DNA from: Streptomyces massasporeus
Lineage (GTDB): Bacteria; Actinomycetota; Actinomycetes; Streptomycetales; Streptomycetaceae
DNA: 64,000 nt
Assembly (NCBI RefSeq): GCF_014648995.1
Contig: NZ_BMSE01000007.1
Coordinates: 124,001-188,000, forward strand
Direction: 5' to 3'
Position numbers and translations under genes: made by a program. The notes beneath the pieces are model-generated. The model had not been told where the DNA came from. It saw nothing but the letters and a program-made list of their open reading frames with translations, and ran no database searches. Below are positions 26,559 to 36,889 of this stretch, piece after piece; the first letter of the stretch is position 1, and each line of letters opens with the position of its first letter.

Positions 26559-27605
26559 CTACAGGGCGTCGTCCGCGTCCCCCAGGTCCGTCACCCGTTC
26601 CAGCAGGATCGGCTCCCACGCGCGGCGCAGCCGGGTCCGCAGCAGGGTGGCGTCCTTGCCGGTGAGGTCCTCGGCGAGGTGGACGACGGTGTCGCAACGG
26701 GCGAGCCACAGGCCGCGCAGGCAGGGGCGGGCGCCGTAGCCGGCGAGGGTGGCGGCGCGTACGGCGGCGGGTGAGCCGACGGCGAGCGCGAGGCCCGCGA
26801 TGTCCTCGGCCGGGTCGCCGACGACCGCGCCCGCCCAGCCGAGCACGCCGCGCACCCGGCCGTCGGCGCTGACCACGAGATGCCCGCCCGTGAGGGTGTG
26901 GTGGGTGAGGACCGCCGAGGCGGGCTGGGCGGCGAGCTGGGACGCGGCTTGCGGGGTGAGCTGGTTCAGGCGTGTGGCGTCGAACTCGTCGGCTGCGGCG
27001 AGGTGTTCGGCGGCGCGTACGGCGGCCCGGCGCAGTGCCTCCAGGGAGCGCGGCGCGGCGCGCGGCACGCCGAGCGTCTCGGCCTGCCGGACCGGCACCT
27101 CGCGCAGACCCGTGAGGAGCGCGGCGAGGTCGGCCTCGCCGACGGCGGACACGTCGTGCTCCTCCCCCGAGCCGCCGGGCACCTTGGTGTCCAGCGTGTA
27201 GCTCAGCCCGGGGGCCCACTCGCCGTGCGCGACGCTGGCGGGCACCGCCGCCGGGACGTGCGGGCGGACGAGGTCGCGCAGGCGCAGTTCGCGGCGCTGG
27301 CGCAGGGTGGCCTCGCGGTCGGGGGCGAGGCGCAGCACGTGGCGGGTGCCGACCCACCAGGTGACGGGTTCGGCGCCCGGGGTGGCGGGCCGGACGTCGG
27401 GGCCGGAGCCGCTCCGGCCCGTCCGGGGCTCCTTGCCGCCGCGGCCCTCCCGGGTGCCCTCGGCGCCCTTGGAGTCCTTGCCGTTCTTGCCTTCCTTGGC
27501 GTCCTTGAGGAGGGACAGGACCAGCCGGCGGACGGTGTCCGCGGTGGGTGTGGGTGCCTGGGTCATGGTCGCGCCGTTGCCGTTCGGGAGGCGAGCTGGG
27601 GACAT
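26559..27605 (-). CDS. APH-fold pseudokinase-like protein
   Basis: A 348-residue protein with the layout of an aminoglycoside-phosphotransferase-family kinase: a Lys/Gly-rich N-terminal tail (KEGKNGKDSKGAEGTREG), an N-lobe strand TRHVLRLAPDREATLRQRREL, and a C-lobe helical region. The catalytic loop is LTHHTLTGGHLVV where active members have HGDL..GHLLV, so the catalytic Asp is Thr; the metal-binding segment is VLGWAGA instead of VIDWGDA, losing that Asp too. It should therefore not transfer phosphate and may bind a ligand or nucleotide. ATG at 27605 is supported by GAGTGAGG; another ATG at 27566 lacks a site. Starts 8 bp after the upstream peptidase gene, so co-transcribed with it. Confidence 0.78.
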   Translation of the reverse strand: MSPARLPNGNGATMTQAPTPTADTVRRLVLSLLKDAKEGKNGKDSKGAEGTREGRGGKEPRTGRSGSGPDVRPATPGAEPVTWWVGTRHVLRLAPDREATLRQRRELRLRDLVRPHVPAAVPASVAHGEWAPGLSYTLDTKVPGGSGEEHDVSAVGEADLAALLTGLREVPVRQAETLGVPRAAPRSLEALRRAAVRAAEHLAAADEFDATRLNQLTPQAASQLAAQPASAVLTHHTLTGGHLVVSADGRVRGVLGWAGAVVGDPAEDIAGLALAVGSPAAVRAATLAGYGARPCLRGLWLARCDTVVHLAEDLTGKDATLLRTRLRRAWEPILLERVTDLGDADDAL

Positions 27606-27612
27606 CGGAACC

Positions 27613-28740
27613 TCACTCCACTATGACCAGCTCGCGCGCGGTGGTGTTCAGGCGCCGTCCGCCGTCCTCGGTGACGGTGACGATGTCCTCGATGCGGACG
27701 CCGAACCGGCCGGGCAGGTAGATGCCGGGTTCCACGGAGAAGCACATGCCGGGCACGAGGGGCCGCTCCTCGCCCTCGATCATGTACGGCGGCTCGTGGG
27801 TGGTGACGCCGATGCCGTGTCCGGTGCGGTGGATGAAGTACTCGCCGTAGCCGGCGGCGGCGATGACCTCGCGGGCGGCCCGGTCGACGTCCTGGCAGGC
27901 GGCGCCGGGCCGCACCGCGCGGAAGCCGGCCTCCTGGGCCTCGCGCACGATGTCGTGCACGCGCCGCTCCTCGTCGGTGGGCTCGCCGACGTGGACCGTG
28001 CGGGAGGTGTCGGAGCCGTAGCCGTCCCGCAGTCCGCCGAAGTCGAGGACGACCATGTCGCCGCGGGCGATGACCCGGTCGCCCGCCTCGTGGTGCGGGT
28101 TGGCGCCGTTCGGGCCCGAGGCGACGATGGTGAAGTCGACCTGCTCGTGGCCGTGCCGGCGCAGCAGCCGGTCGAGGTCCGCGGCCACCTCGGACTCCGG
28201 TCGCCCGGCGAAGGGGACGTTACGGATCTCCTCGAACGTGGCGTCGGCGGCGGCTCCGGCGGCGGCCATGAGGTCCAGCTCGGCCGCGTCCTTGACGGCG
28301 CGCAGCATCGGCAGGGCCTCGGTGAGCGAGGCGTGGGAGCTGCCGGGCATGGCCTGCTGGAGGGCCAGCAGGTGCAGGGCCCAGGCGTTGTCGCTGATGC
28401 CGAACCGGCCCGAGGCGTCGAGGAGGTCGGCGGTGGCGGCGTAGGGGTCCTTGCCGTCGGTCCAGTCGCGCAGGGTCAGGGCGGCCGCGCCGGCGGCGCG
28501 GTGCGCGTCCGGGGCCTCCAGGGCGGGGACGACGAGGACGGGGTCCTGCCCGGCGGCGAGGACCAGCAGGGTGAGCCGCTCGGTGACCGCCGGGGGTGTG
28601 TAGCCGGTGAGCCACACCAGGTCCGGGCCGGGAGCCACCAGCAGGCCCGCGAGACCGGCGTCGGCGGCCGTACGCGCAGCGCGCTCCATGCGGGCCCGGT
28701 AGTCGTCGGCGGTGAAGGGCGCGGCCGTGCTTCCGGTCAT
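27613..28740 (-). CDS. M24-family aminopeptidase P / Xaa-Pro dipeptidase
   Basis: A 375-residue pita-bread-fold metallopeptidase. N-terminal creatinase-like domain (ADAGLAGLLVAPGPDLVWLTGYTP), then the M24 catalytic domain with all five metal ligands: Asp in MVVLDFGG, Asp in GYGSDTSRT, His in HRTGHGIGV, Glu in CFSVEPGIY and Glu in GVRIEDIV. It should remove N-terminal residues before proline. Cytoplasmic. ATG at 28740. First gene of a pair with the APH-fold protein; its upstream region is shared with a divergent metallophosphoesterase gene and contains an AT-rich palindromic site. Confidence 0.92.
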   Translation of the reverse strand: MTGSTAAPFTADDYRARMERAARTAADAGLAGLLVAPGPDLVWLTGYTPPAVTERLTLLVLAAGQDPVLVVPALEAPDAHRAAGAAALTLRDWTDGKDPYAATADLLDASGRFGISDNAWALHLLALQQAMPGSSHASLTEALPMLRAVKDAAELDLMAAAGAAADATFEEIRNVPFAGRPESEVAADLDRLLRRHGHEQVDFTIVASGPNGANPHHEAGDRVIARGDMVVLDFGGLRDGYGSDTSRTVHVGEPTDEERRVHDIVREAQEAGFRAVRPGAACQDVDRAAREVIAAAGYGEYFIHRTGHGIGVTTHEPPYMIEGEERPLVPGMCFSVEPGIYLPGRFGVRIEDIVTVTEDGGRRLNTTARELVIVE

Positions 28741-28867
28741 CCGGGCCTCCCAGGACGGGCGAAGGGGCTACGGGCAGCATCCTGCCCGGCCGGAGGGGGC
28801 GGCGCGAGCCGTCTGCGGGCATTCACCCCGGCAACCTGCCTGACGGCAGCGGATTGCCCAAGCGATA

Positions 28868-28902
28868 TGTCTAATGCTTAGATGCGACTCTTCCATTAGA
28901 CA
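28868..28902. promoter_or_regulatory. AT-rich inverted repeat in a divergent promoter region
   Basis: TGTCTAATG (28868-28876) and CATTAGACA (28894-28902) are perfectly complementary 9-bp arms with a 17-bp spacer. The first arm is also part of a tighter palindrome, TCTAATGCTTAGA. The composition is strikingly AT-rich for this genome, and the site lies between the divergent M24 peptidase and metallophosphoesterase starts, 24-58 bp upstream of the latter. Spacing of two full half-sites suggests binding of a regulator dimer or pair of dimers. Confidence 0.55.
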
Positions 28903-28925
28903 GTCGGCCGAGGGGGCGTACGGCG

Positions 28926-29681
28926 GTGCTGGTACTCGCACACATCAGTGATCTGCATCTGGACGGGAGCGCGCGGGCGACGGAGCGCGCCGAGCGGGTG
29001 CGCGACCGGCTGTGGGAGCTGCCGGGCCACGTGGACGCGCTGCTGGTGACCGGGGACATCGCGGACCACGGCACCGAGCCGGAGTACGAGGAGGCCGCCC
29101 GCATCCTGGGGCTGCGCACCGGCGACGCCCCGTTCCCGGTGCTGACCTGCCCGGGCAACCACGACAGCCGTACGCCCTACCGCAAGGCGCTGCTGGACCG
29201 GCCCGGGGGCGAGGGGCCGGTCAACAGCGTGCAGGTCTTCGACGACGGCGCGGTGCTCATGTGCGACTCCAGCATCCCCGGCAGCGACGACGGGGAGCTG
29301 GACGAGGAGACCCATGACTGGATCGAGACGACCCTCGACGCACTCGACGGCGGCCTTCCGGCCCTGCTCGCCTTCCACCACCCGCCGGTGGCGCTGCACC
29401 ACCCGCTGCCCGACTCCTACGCGCTGCGGCACCCCGGCCGGCTGGCGGACCTGCTGGCCCGCCGGCCCGAGATCGCCGGGCTGGTCACCGGCCACGCCCA
29501 CACCCCCGCCGCCACCTCGTTCGCGGGGCGGCCCCTGGTCGTCGGGCCCGGGGTGACGTGGACGCTGCGGCTGCCCTGGGAGGGCGAACAGATCGCCGAC
29601 CGGGAGGCGCCGCCCGGGCTCGCCTTCCACGTCCTGGACGACTCGGGGCGGCTCACCAGCCACTTCCGCGTCGTGCGGTGA
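28926..29681 (+). CDS. Calcineurin-like metallophosphoesterase (CpdA-type)
   Basis: A 251-residue dinuclear metal phosphodiesterase. Motifs in order: AHISDLHLDG (D, H), LLVTGDIADHG (D), CPGNHDSR (N, H), FHHPPVALHHP (H) and VTGHAHTP (H, H). Length and motif spacing match the class III/CpdA-type cyclic nucleotide phosphodiesterases, although some Streptomyces members act on other phosphoesters. GTG at 28926; a GAGGGGG lies about 9 nt upstream. Convergent with the PDZ protein gene, stops 10 bp apart. Cytoplasmic. Confidence 0.88.
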   Translation: MLVLAHISDLHLDGSARATERAERVRDRLWELPGHVDALLVTGDIADHGTEPEYEEAARILGLRTGDAPFPVLTCPGNHDSRTPYRKALLDRPGGEGPVNSVQVFDDGAVLMCDSSIPGSDDGELDEETHDWIETTLDALDGGLPALLAFHHPPVALHHPLPDSYALRHPGRLADLLARRPEIAGLVTGHAHTPAATSFAGRPLVVGPGVTWTLRLPWEGEQIADREAPPGLAFHVLDDSGRLTSHFRVVR

Positions 29682-29690
29682 GGGCGCGCC

Positions 29691-30257
29691 TCACGCGGCG
29701 AAGGCCGGTACGAGGGTCAGCTGCTCGTAGCCGCCGCTGCGGTGGCGGACCGTCAGCCTGACCTCGGAGCCCGGGCGGGCGCGGGCGACGGCCCTGACGA
29801 GATCGGCGGCGGTGTCGATCCGGGTCGCGCCGAAGGCCAGGAGGACGTCGCCGCGCACCAGACCGGCGGCCTGCGCCGGCCCGGGGACGTGCAGTCCCAC
29901 GACCACGGCCCCCGGCTTCCGGGCGTCCATGACCTGCACCCCTAGCGTCGCGGCGGCGGGCTCGGAGGGTGCCGCGGCGGCGGGCGTGGGGCCGGGCGGC
30001 GAGGGCGTGTGCTGCCACCCTCGCGGGTCGAAGCGCCCGCCCTTGCCGAGCACCGCGGTGCCCATCGCCCCGAGGCCGATCCCGGAGAGCACCAGGACCG
30101 CACCGGCGAACCCGGCGAGCAGGACGTTCAGGAGCCGCCGCCCACGTCGCCGCGCGGCGTGCGGACGGGGCCGCGACGGGCCGGGCCCCGTCACCGGCGC
30201 GGCCCCCTCGGGTTCCCGTCCCGGCATCGGCTTGGGTCGCAGCGCGGTCTGTTCCAT
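29691..30257 (-). CDS. Membrane-anchored PDZ-domain protein
   Basis: A 188-residue protein: a basic Pro/Arg-rich cytoplasmic tail (~40 residues), one membrane helix (LLNVLLAGFAGAVLVLSGIG), a Pro/Ala-rich linker and an extracytoplasmic PDZ domain (LGVQVMDARKPGAVVVGLHV, GPAQAAGLVRGDVLLAFG, RIDTAADLVRAVAR). No protease domain is fused, unlike HtrA/DegP, so it is probably an adaptor that binds C-termini of exported proteins or a protease partner. Monocistronic. Confidence 0.85.
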   Translation of the reverse strand: MEQTALRPKPMPGREPEGAAPVTGPGPSRPRPHAARRRGRRLLNVLLAGFAGAVLVLSGIGLGAMGTAVLGKGGRFDPRGWQHTPSPPGPTPAAAAPSEPAAATLGVQVMDARKPGAVVVGLHVPGPAQAAGLVRGDVLLAFGATRIDTAADLVRAVARARPGSEVRLTVRHRSGGYEQLTLVPAFAA

Positions 30258-30389
30258 GGCTCGCCTCCGGATGGTGCCGATCGCCTCCGGCGGATCCCGG
30301 AACGATCACGGCAGGTGCTCTACCCGGCGCACCGTCGGCCGACGAGCCACGAACGAGTGAGACTGACCGGGGCCCGGCGCGGTCAGGGA

Positions 30390-30605
30390 TCAGCCGGTGT
30401 GGCCCTCCCCGTGACCCCCGTGCGCCCCGCCGTGGTCGAACCTCAGCACCTGCGCGGGCATCACGACGAACGACCGCATCATGCCCATGTCCTCGTGCTC
30501 CAGCAGATGGCAGTGGTACATGAACCGGCCGTGCGCACCGTCGAACGTCCCCATGACGTGCTCGTGGCTGCCCTCGGCGACGGTGTAGCCGAGGGCGTCT
30601 GGAAA
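30390..30605 (-). pseudogene. 3' remnant of a multicopper oxidase gene
   Basis: About 70 codons ending in a stop at 30390 encode the C-terminal tip of a laccase/phenoxazinone-synthase-type multicopper oxidase: [19 protein letters not shown] then [15 protein letters not shown] and the following His and Met are the type 3 and type 1 copper ligands. The rest of the enzyme is absent: upstream of about 30600 lies the geosmin synthase gene in another frame. The His-rich tail ([13 protein letters not shown]) is preserved. No start codon with a ribosome-binding site. Presumably left by a deletion that removed the 5' part. Confidence 0.8.
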
Positions 30606-30613
30606 TCGCCCCT

Positions 30614-32818
<2,205 letters not shown>

Positions 32819-32827
32819 CTACCCGGC

Positions 32828-32851
32828 GCCCCGCGGCGGCATCCGCGGGGC
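32828..32851. promoter_or_regulatory. Stem-loop just upstream of geosmin synthase
   Basis: GCCCCGCGG (32828-32836) pairs perfectly with CCGCGGGGC (32843-32851) around a 6-nt loop, 19-42 nt before the geosmin synthase ATG. It may terminate the upstream ARMT1 transcript or sit in the leader. Further upstream CGTGAA occurs twice within 20 bp (about 32873-32891), a possible regulator site. Confidence 0.45.
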
Positions 32852-32914
32852 GGGACATGATCACACCATCGCGTGAATCGAACGTGAACGCAGGCGTGGT
32901 GGGGATGACTTGCC

Positions 32915-34105
32915 CTAGCCGGGGACCCTCACCTGGATCAGCGCGTGCGTACCGCTGGTGCGCCAGCGCCGGCCCTCCGTCGCGTCCAAGGCGGCCTCGG
33001 TCTGCGCGTCGAGGCCGGTGATCACGTCGGACTTCAGGGTGCGCAGGGCGGCGACCGGGCCGGGGAAGTGGGCGGTGACGTCGGCGAACGGCGTGGTCGG
33101 GGCCCACAGCCGGTCGCCGACCAGGCGGCGGTAGTTGAGGTCACCCTTCACGATCGTGAGGGTGGCCGAGGCGAACGCGGCGCGCAGGTCGCCGGGCATC
33201 TCCTCGTAGGGCAGCGGGGCGCTGGAGAAGGGGTGGGCGCGCAGTGTGAGGCGGCCGTCGGCGAGGGCGGACCACAGCTGCCCGCCGTACGCGGCGGCCG
33301 CTCCCCCGGCGCCGGTCAGCCGGCGCAGGGCGTCGACGACGTCGGCGGTGGTGGCGTCGGAGACGTAGTAGGGGTACGGCTTGACGTGCAGGACCGCCCG
33401 TCCGATGCGGCCGCCGCGCAGGAGGTGGGCGATGAGGAGGAGGTCGGGGACGAGTTCGCGGCCCGCGTTGTCGGCGACCAGGCACAGAGTGCCGGTCCCC
33501 GGCCCGGTGGTGTCGAGCAGGGACCAGAGCCGGTCGCTGTCGTCGGCGACCAGGCCGGGCGCGGCGTCCGCGGCCCGTGCGCCTTCGGCGGAGAGGCGGA
33601 AGCCGAGGTCGGCCCGGTTGCCCCAGAGTGAGCCGTGCAGCAGGGCCTGGGCCTGTTCGGCGGCGGGCCGGGCGGCGAGGTCGTCGAGGGCGGCGAGTTC
33701 CTCGCCGGTCTCGGCGGAGTCGAGTTCGGCGAGCTTGAAGGGGCGGAAGGGGTCGAGGCCCTGCCAGGGGCCCGGGCCGAAGTAGCCCACGGCCTGGAGC
33801 AGTCGGCGGTAGAACCAGCTCTCGGACCAGAGCCACGGCACGTCGAACCAGGAGAGGCCGGTGTATTCGCGCAGCCCCCAGGTCTCCCAGAGGTCCCGGT
33901 CGTGCGCATCGGCGGGGAGGGGCTCGATCTCGCCCTCGGTGCACTCGGCGAGCAGTTCGTCCAGGGCGCGGTGCTGCGCGGGTTCGTACGGGAAGGCCTC
34001 GCGGACCTGCTTGATGATCGCGGGGTGCCGCTCGGCCAGCACACTGTGGGGGAAGGAGCCCGGCTGGTTGCCGAGGAGCAGGGGCGCGGAGGGGGTGTCG
34101 GGCAT
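32915..34105 (-). CDS. ARMT1-like damage-control phosphatase (DUF89)
   Basis: A 396-residue DUF89/ARMT1-family protein. The metal site is visible as [17 protein letters not shown] (Asp-Asn) and [15 protein letters not shown] (Lys-Gly-Asp-x-Asn-Tyr-Arg), with [11 protein letters not shown] in between. The family dephosphorylates damaged sugar phosphates such as fructose-1-phosphate with a Co or Ni centre. GTG at 34114 is possible but ATG at 34105 ([17 protein letters not shown]) gives the more usual N-terminus. Lies between cprB and geosmin synthase on the same strand; from memory this order is also found in S. coelicolor. Confidence 0.85.
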   Translation of the reverse strand: MPDTPSAPLLLGNQPGSFPHSVLAERHPAIIKQVREAFPYEPAQHRALDELLAECTEGEIEPLPADAHDRDLWETWGLREYTGLSWFDVPWLWSESWFYRRLLQAVGYFGPGPWQGLDPFRPFKLAELDSAETGEELAALDDLAARPAAEQAQALLHGSLWGNRADLGFRLSAEGARAADAAPGLVADDSDRLWSLLDTTGPGTGTLCLVADNAGRELVPDLLLIAHLLRGGRIGRAVLHVKPYPYYVSDATTADVVDALRRLTGAGGAAAAYGGQLWSALADGRLTLRAHPFSSAPLPYEEMPGDLRAAFASATLTIVKGDLNYRRLVGDRLWAPTTPFADVTAHFPGPVAALRTLKSDVITGLDAQTEAALDATEGRRWRTSGTHALIQVRVPG

Positions 34106-34160
34106 GGGCCACACCGTAACGCGCGTGCCCCTCGCACGGGCCGAGCCGCCCGCTCTCCGG

Positions 34161-34808
34161 TCACACGGGGGCGATCTCCCGCTCCAGACGCGCCGCCAGG
34201 CTCAGATAGCGGGCCCGGCGGGTCACCGGGACCAGGCCGCGGATGAGTATGTTCCACATCTCGGCCGTCCGGCGGGGCTGGCGTGCGACCGGCTCGCGGG
34301 AGCGGCCCACGACGCGGGTGCCGACGAAGAAGCAGACCAACGAGTGGGCCACGACGTCGATATCGATGTCCGGGTGGACGTCGGACTCCTTGACCGCGCC
34401 GACGAGCCGGGCCGTGACGATGTCCAGCCACTCGGTGAACGGGTGGCTCAGGGGCGGCCGTGGCCGGATCCCGCCGGTGGCGAGCCGCAGGCCGGCCCGC
34501 AGCACCGGATCCTCGACGGACATGCGGGTGATGCCGAACGTGAGGCGCATCAGGGCCTCGAAGGAGGTGTGGCCGCGGTTGTCGGTCTCCGTCGCCAGCC
34601 GGCGGGCGGTGTGCGACTGGAGTTCGAGGATCGCGTGGGCGAGATCCTCCTTCGCCGCGAAGTGGAAGTACAGGGCGCCCTTGGTGACGTGCGCGTGTTC
34701 CACGATGTCGCTGAGACTGGTCGATTCGTAGCCGCGACGGTCGAACAGGTCAGCGGCGGCCGTGATGATCGTCGAGCGGGTCTGCTCGGCTCGCAACTGC
34801 CTCGCCAT
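34161..34808 (-). CDS. cprB: TetR-family gamma-butyrolactone-receptor homologue CprB
   Basis: A 215-residue autoregulator-receptor-type repressor. The DNA-binding domain MARQLRAEQTRSTIITAAAD...GYESTSLSDIVEHAHVTKGALYFHF is nearly the one I recall for CprB of S. coelicolor, and the ligand-binding half continues the match (ALMRLTFGITRM, LRAGLRLATGG, WNILIRGLVPVTRRARYLSLAARLE). Such proteins repress development and antibiotic genes and act through ~22-bp palindromes (ARE). A good ARE copy lies 25-46 bp upstream of this ATG, implying autoregulation. No butyrolactone synthase (ScbA/AfsA-like) gene is nearby. Downstream ARMT1 and geosmin synthase genes are on the same strand. Confidence 0.92.
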   Translation of the reverse strand: MARQLRAEQTRSTIITAAADLFDRRGYESTSLSDIVEHAHVTKGALYFHFAAKEDLAHAILELQSHTARRLATETDNRGHTSFEALMRLTFGITRMSVEDPVLRAGLRLATGGIRPRPPLSHPFTEWLDIVTARLVGAVKESDVHPDIDIDVVAHSLVCFFVGTRVVGRSREPVARQPRRTAEMWNILIRGLVPVTRRARYLSLAARLEREIAPV

Positions 34809-34832
34809 CGGCTGAACTCTCCCGGGACGGAA

Positions 34833-34854
34833 ATGAACGGGTCATGCCGTTTGT
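34833..34854. promoter_or_regulatory. Putative autoregulatory element (ARE) for CprB
   Basis: On the complementary strand the site reads ACAAACGG...CCCGTTCAT with half-sites AACGG and CCGTT separated by 6 bp, 22 bp in total. This agrees at most positions with the CprB consensus as I recall it (ACATACGGG...CCCCGTTTAT). It covers the expected promoter of cprB, fitting repression of its own gene. Confidence 0.65.
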
Positions 34855-35011
34855 TTTTACCCCCCGTACACGATAACTCACCCTGAGACGGCGCTCATCA
34901 CACCAGTGTGCCGGAGTGCGGGTGCACATCCGGCATAACAAGCGCGACTGGTGAAAGAAAACAGCGCGTTCGGTATCTAACTGTGGGGGATGTGGGGCCA
35001 GACGTAAAGGC

Positions 35012-35046
35012 GGGCCGGCCGGTGCCCCATCCGCACCGGCCGGCCC
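35012..35046 (-). terminator. Terminator after the subtilisin gene
   Basis: A perfect 14-bp stem, GGGCCGGCCGGTGC (35012-35025) with GCACCGGCCGGCCC (35033-35046), and a 7-nt loop, 44 bp past the protease stop. No other gene reads into it from the left except cprB's upstream region, so it mainly serves the protease transcript. Confidence 0.8.
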
Positions 35047-35089
35047 GCCCGTCTTGTGGCCTGCCTCGTTCAGCGTTCCCGAAGGAGGA

Positions 35090-36889
35090 TCAGAAGGTCA
35101 GCTTCCAGCCGTTGAGCGTGCCCGTGTCCTGGGCCGCGGTGTCCTGGACGCGCAGCTTCCAGGTGCCTTTGGCCGCCTCGCCGGAGGCGTTCACCGTGTA
35201 GGTGGTGTTCACGTTGTCGGCGGAGTCCGACGCGGCGGACTTCAGGCGGTACGTCGACCCGTCCGGCGCGACCAGGTCGATGACGAGGTCGCCACGGTAG
35301 GTGTGGGTGATGTCGACGCCGACCTGGAGGGCCGAGGGGGCGTTGCCGCTGCGGCCGGTGACGCTGATCGGCGACTCGATCGCGGCGCCGTTGTCCGGGA
35401 TGGCGACGGCGGCGGTGCTGGAGAACGTCGTGCCGGTGGACGTGCCGCCCTTCACGGCCTGGACCGCCTTGGCGGCGTCCGCGAGGCCCGCGCCGCAGCC
35501 GCCCGAGCAGGTGCCGGGCAGGGCACGGGCGTTGGCCTTGATGGCCGACTCGATCTGCGCCGGGGTGAGGGCGGAGTTGGCCGACTTCATCAGGGCGGCG
35601 AGGCCCGCGACGTGCGGGGTGGCCATGCTGGTGCCCTGGTAGTAGGCGTAGTTCTCGCTCGACGGCGTCTTCGTGCCGGAGTTCAGCGTGGAGAGGATGC
35701 CGTTGGCGGTGGAGGTGCGGGTCTCACCGCCGGGGGCGGCGATGTCGACGAGCGAGCCGTAGTTGGAGTAGGAGGCCCGGCTGCCGGCGCGGTTGGTCGC
35801 GGCGACCGCGATGACGTTGTTGCAGTTCGCCGGGGAGGCGTTGGAAACGTTCTGGTTCTCGTTGCCGGCCGCGACGACGACCGAGGTGCCGCGGTTCACG
35901 GCGCCGTTGATGGCGCTCTGGGTCGCGGTGGAGCAGGCGCCGCCCCCGCCGAGGCTCATGTTGATGACCTTGGCGACGTTGGTGTTGGCGGGCACGCCGG
36001 AGACGGTGCCGCCGGACGCCCAGGTGATGGCGTCGATGATGTCGGAGTCGTAGCCGCCGCACTTGCCGAGGACGCGGACCGGGGAGATCTTCGCGCCGTA
36101 GGCGATACCGGCGACACCCTTGCCGTTGTTGGTGGCGGCGGCGATGGTGCCGGCCACGTGGGTGCCGTGCCAGGAGGAGCCGGAGGCGGCGATGCCCTGG
36201 CCGCACTCGTTGTCGTTGTACCAGTCGCCCGGGTCGGCCGGGTTGCTGTCACGGCCGTTGCCGTCGACGGAGACGGCGGTGTCGGAGATGAAGTCGTAGC
36301 CGCCGACGATGTTCGCGGCCAGGTCGGAGTGGGTGACGTAGCCGGTGTCGATGACGGCGACGGTCACGCCGCTGCCGGTGGTGGTGTCCCAGGCGCCGGG
36401 GACGTTCATGCCCGCGGTCGACTCGAACAGGTCCCACTGCTTGCTGTACTCGGTGTCGTTCGGGGTGACGGCCGTCGGCTTGTTCAGGCGGTCCGGGACG
36501 ACGTAGGCGACCTGCGGGTCGGCCTTGTACTGGGCGACGACGTCGGAGACGGAGGCACGGGTGGGGTTGGTGCCCAGCTCGACGAGGGCGGCGCCGGTGC
36601 CGAGGCGGCGCTGGAAGTCGACGTCCTCGCCGGTCTTCTCGGCCTTGGACTCGGCGTCGGCGGCCGCCGCCTTGTTGGACTTGGCCTCGGTGGCGCCGGA
36701 CTTGTAGCCGACGATGAGGCGCTCGGCCTGGATGCCGGGGGCGGCTTCGGTCTGCGCGGCCGGCACGGCGGCCGGGCGGGGGGCGGCCTCCTGGGCGACG
36801 GCGACCGAGGCGGGGACCGCGGTCAGCAGGGCGGCGGAGACTGCGGCGACGGATATCAGCTTCCGTCTGAGCTCTGGGGAGGTACGCAC
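35090..36889 (-). CDS. Secreted S8 subtilisin-like serine protease with P domain
   Basis: A 599-residue preproprotease. Signal peptide ends near SVAVAQ (about residue 33). An I9-type propeptide region (ERLIVGYKSGATEAK ... VAYVVPDRLN) follows. The catalytic domain holds D181 (VAVIDTGY), H241 (SWHGTHVAGT) and S421 (YYQGTSMATPHVAG). Several Cys pairs stabilise the mature enzyme. After a Thr/Ser-rich linker comes a C-terminal P/homoB domain (VDITHTYRGDLVIDLVAPDG ... GTWKLRVQD), usual for stability or substrate binding. GTG at 36889 with AAAGGC upstream is preferred; a GTG at 36925 would add 12 residues. Extracellular protein digestion is the likely role. Confidence 0.92.
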   Translation of the reverse strand: MRTSPELRRKLISVAAVSAALLTAVPASVAVAQEAAPRPAAVPAAQTEAAPGIQAERLIVGYKSGATEAKSNKAAAADAESKAEKTGEDVDFQRRLGTGAALVELGTNPTRASVSDVVAQYKADPQVAYVVPDRLNKPTAVTPNDTEYSKQWDLFESTAGMNVPGAWDTTTGSGVTVAVIDTGYVTHSDLAANIVGGYDFISDTAVSVDGNGRDSNPADPGDWYNDNECGQGIAASGSSWHGTHVAGTIAAATNNGKGVAGIAYGAKISPVRVLGKCGGYDSDIIDAITWASGGTVSGVPANTNVAKVINMSLGGGGACSTATQSAINGAVNRGTSVVVAAGNENQNVSNASPANCNNVIAVAATNRAGSRASYSNYGSLVDIAAPGGETRTSTANGILSTLNSGTKTPSSENYAYYQGTSMATPHVAGLAALMKSANSALTPAQIESAIKANARALPGTCSGGCGAGLADAAKAVQAVKGGTSTGTTFSSTAAVAIPDNGAAIESPISVTGRSGNAPSALQVGVDITHTYRGDLVIDLVAPDGSTYRLKSAASDSADNVNTTYTVNASGEAAKGTWKLRVQDTAAQDTGTLNGWKLTF

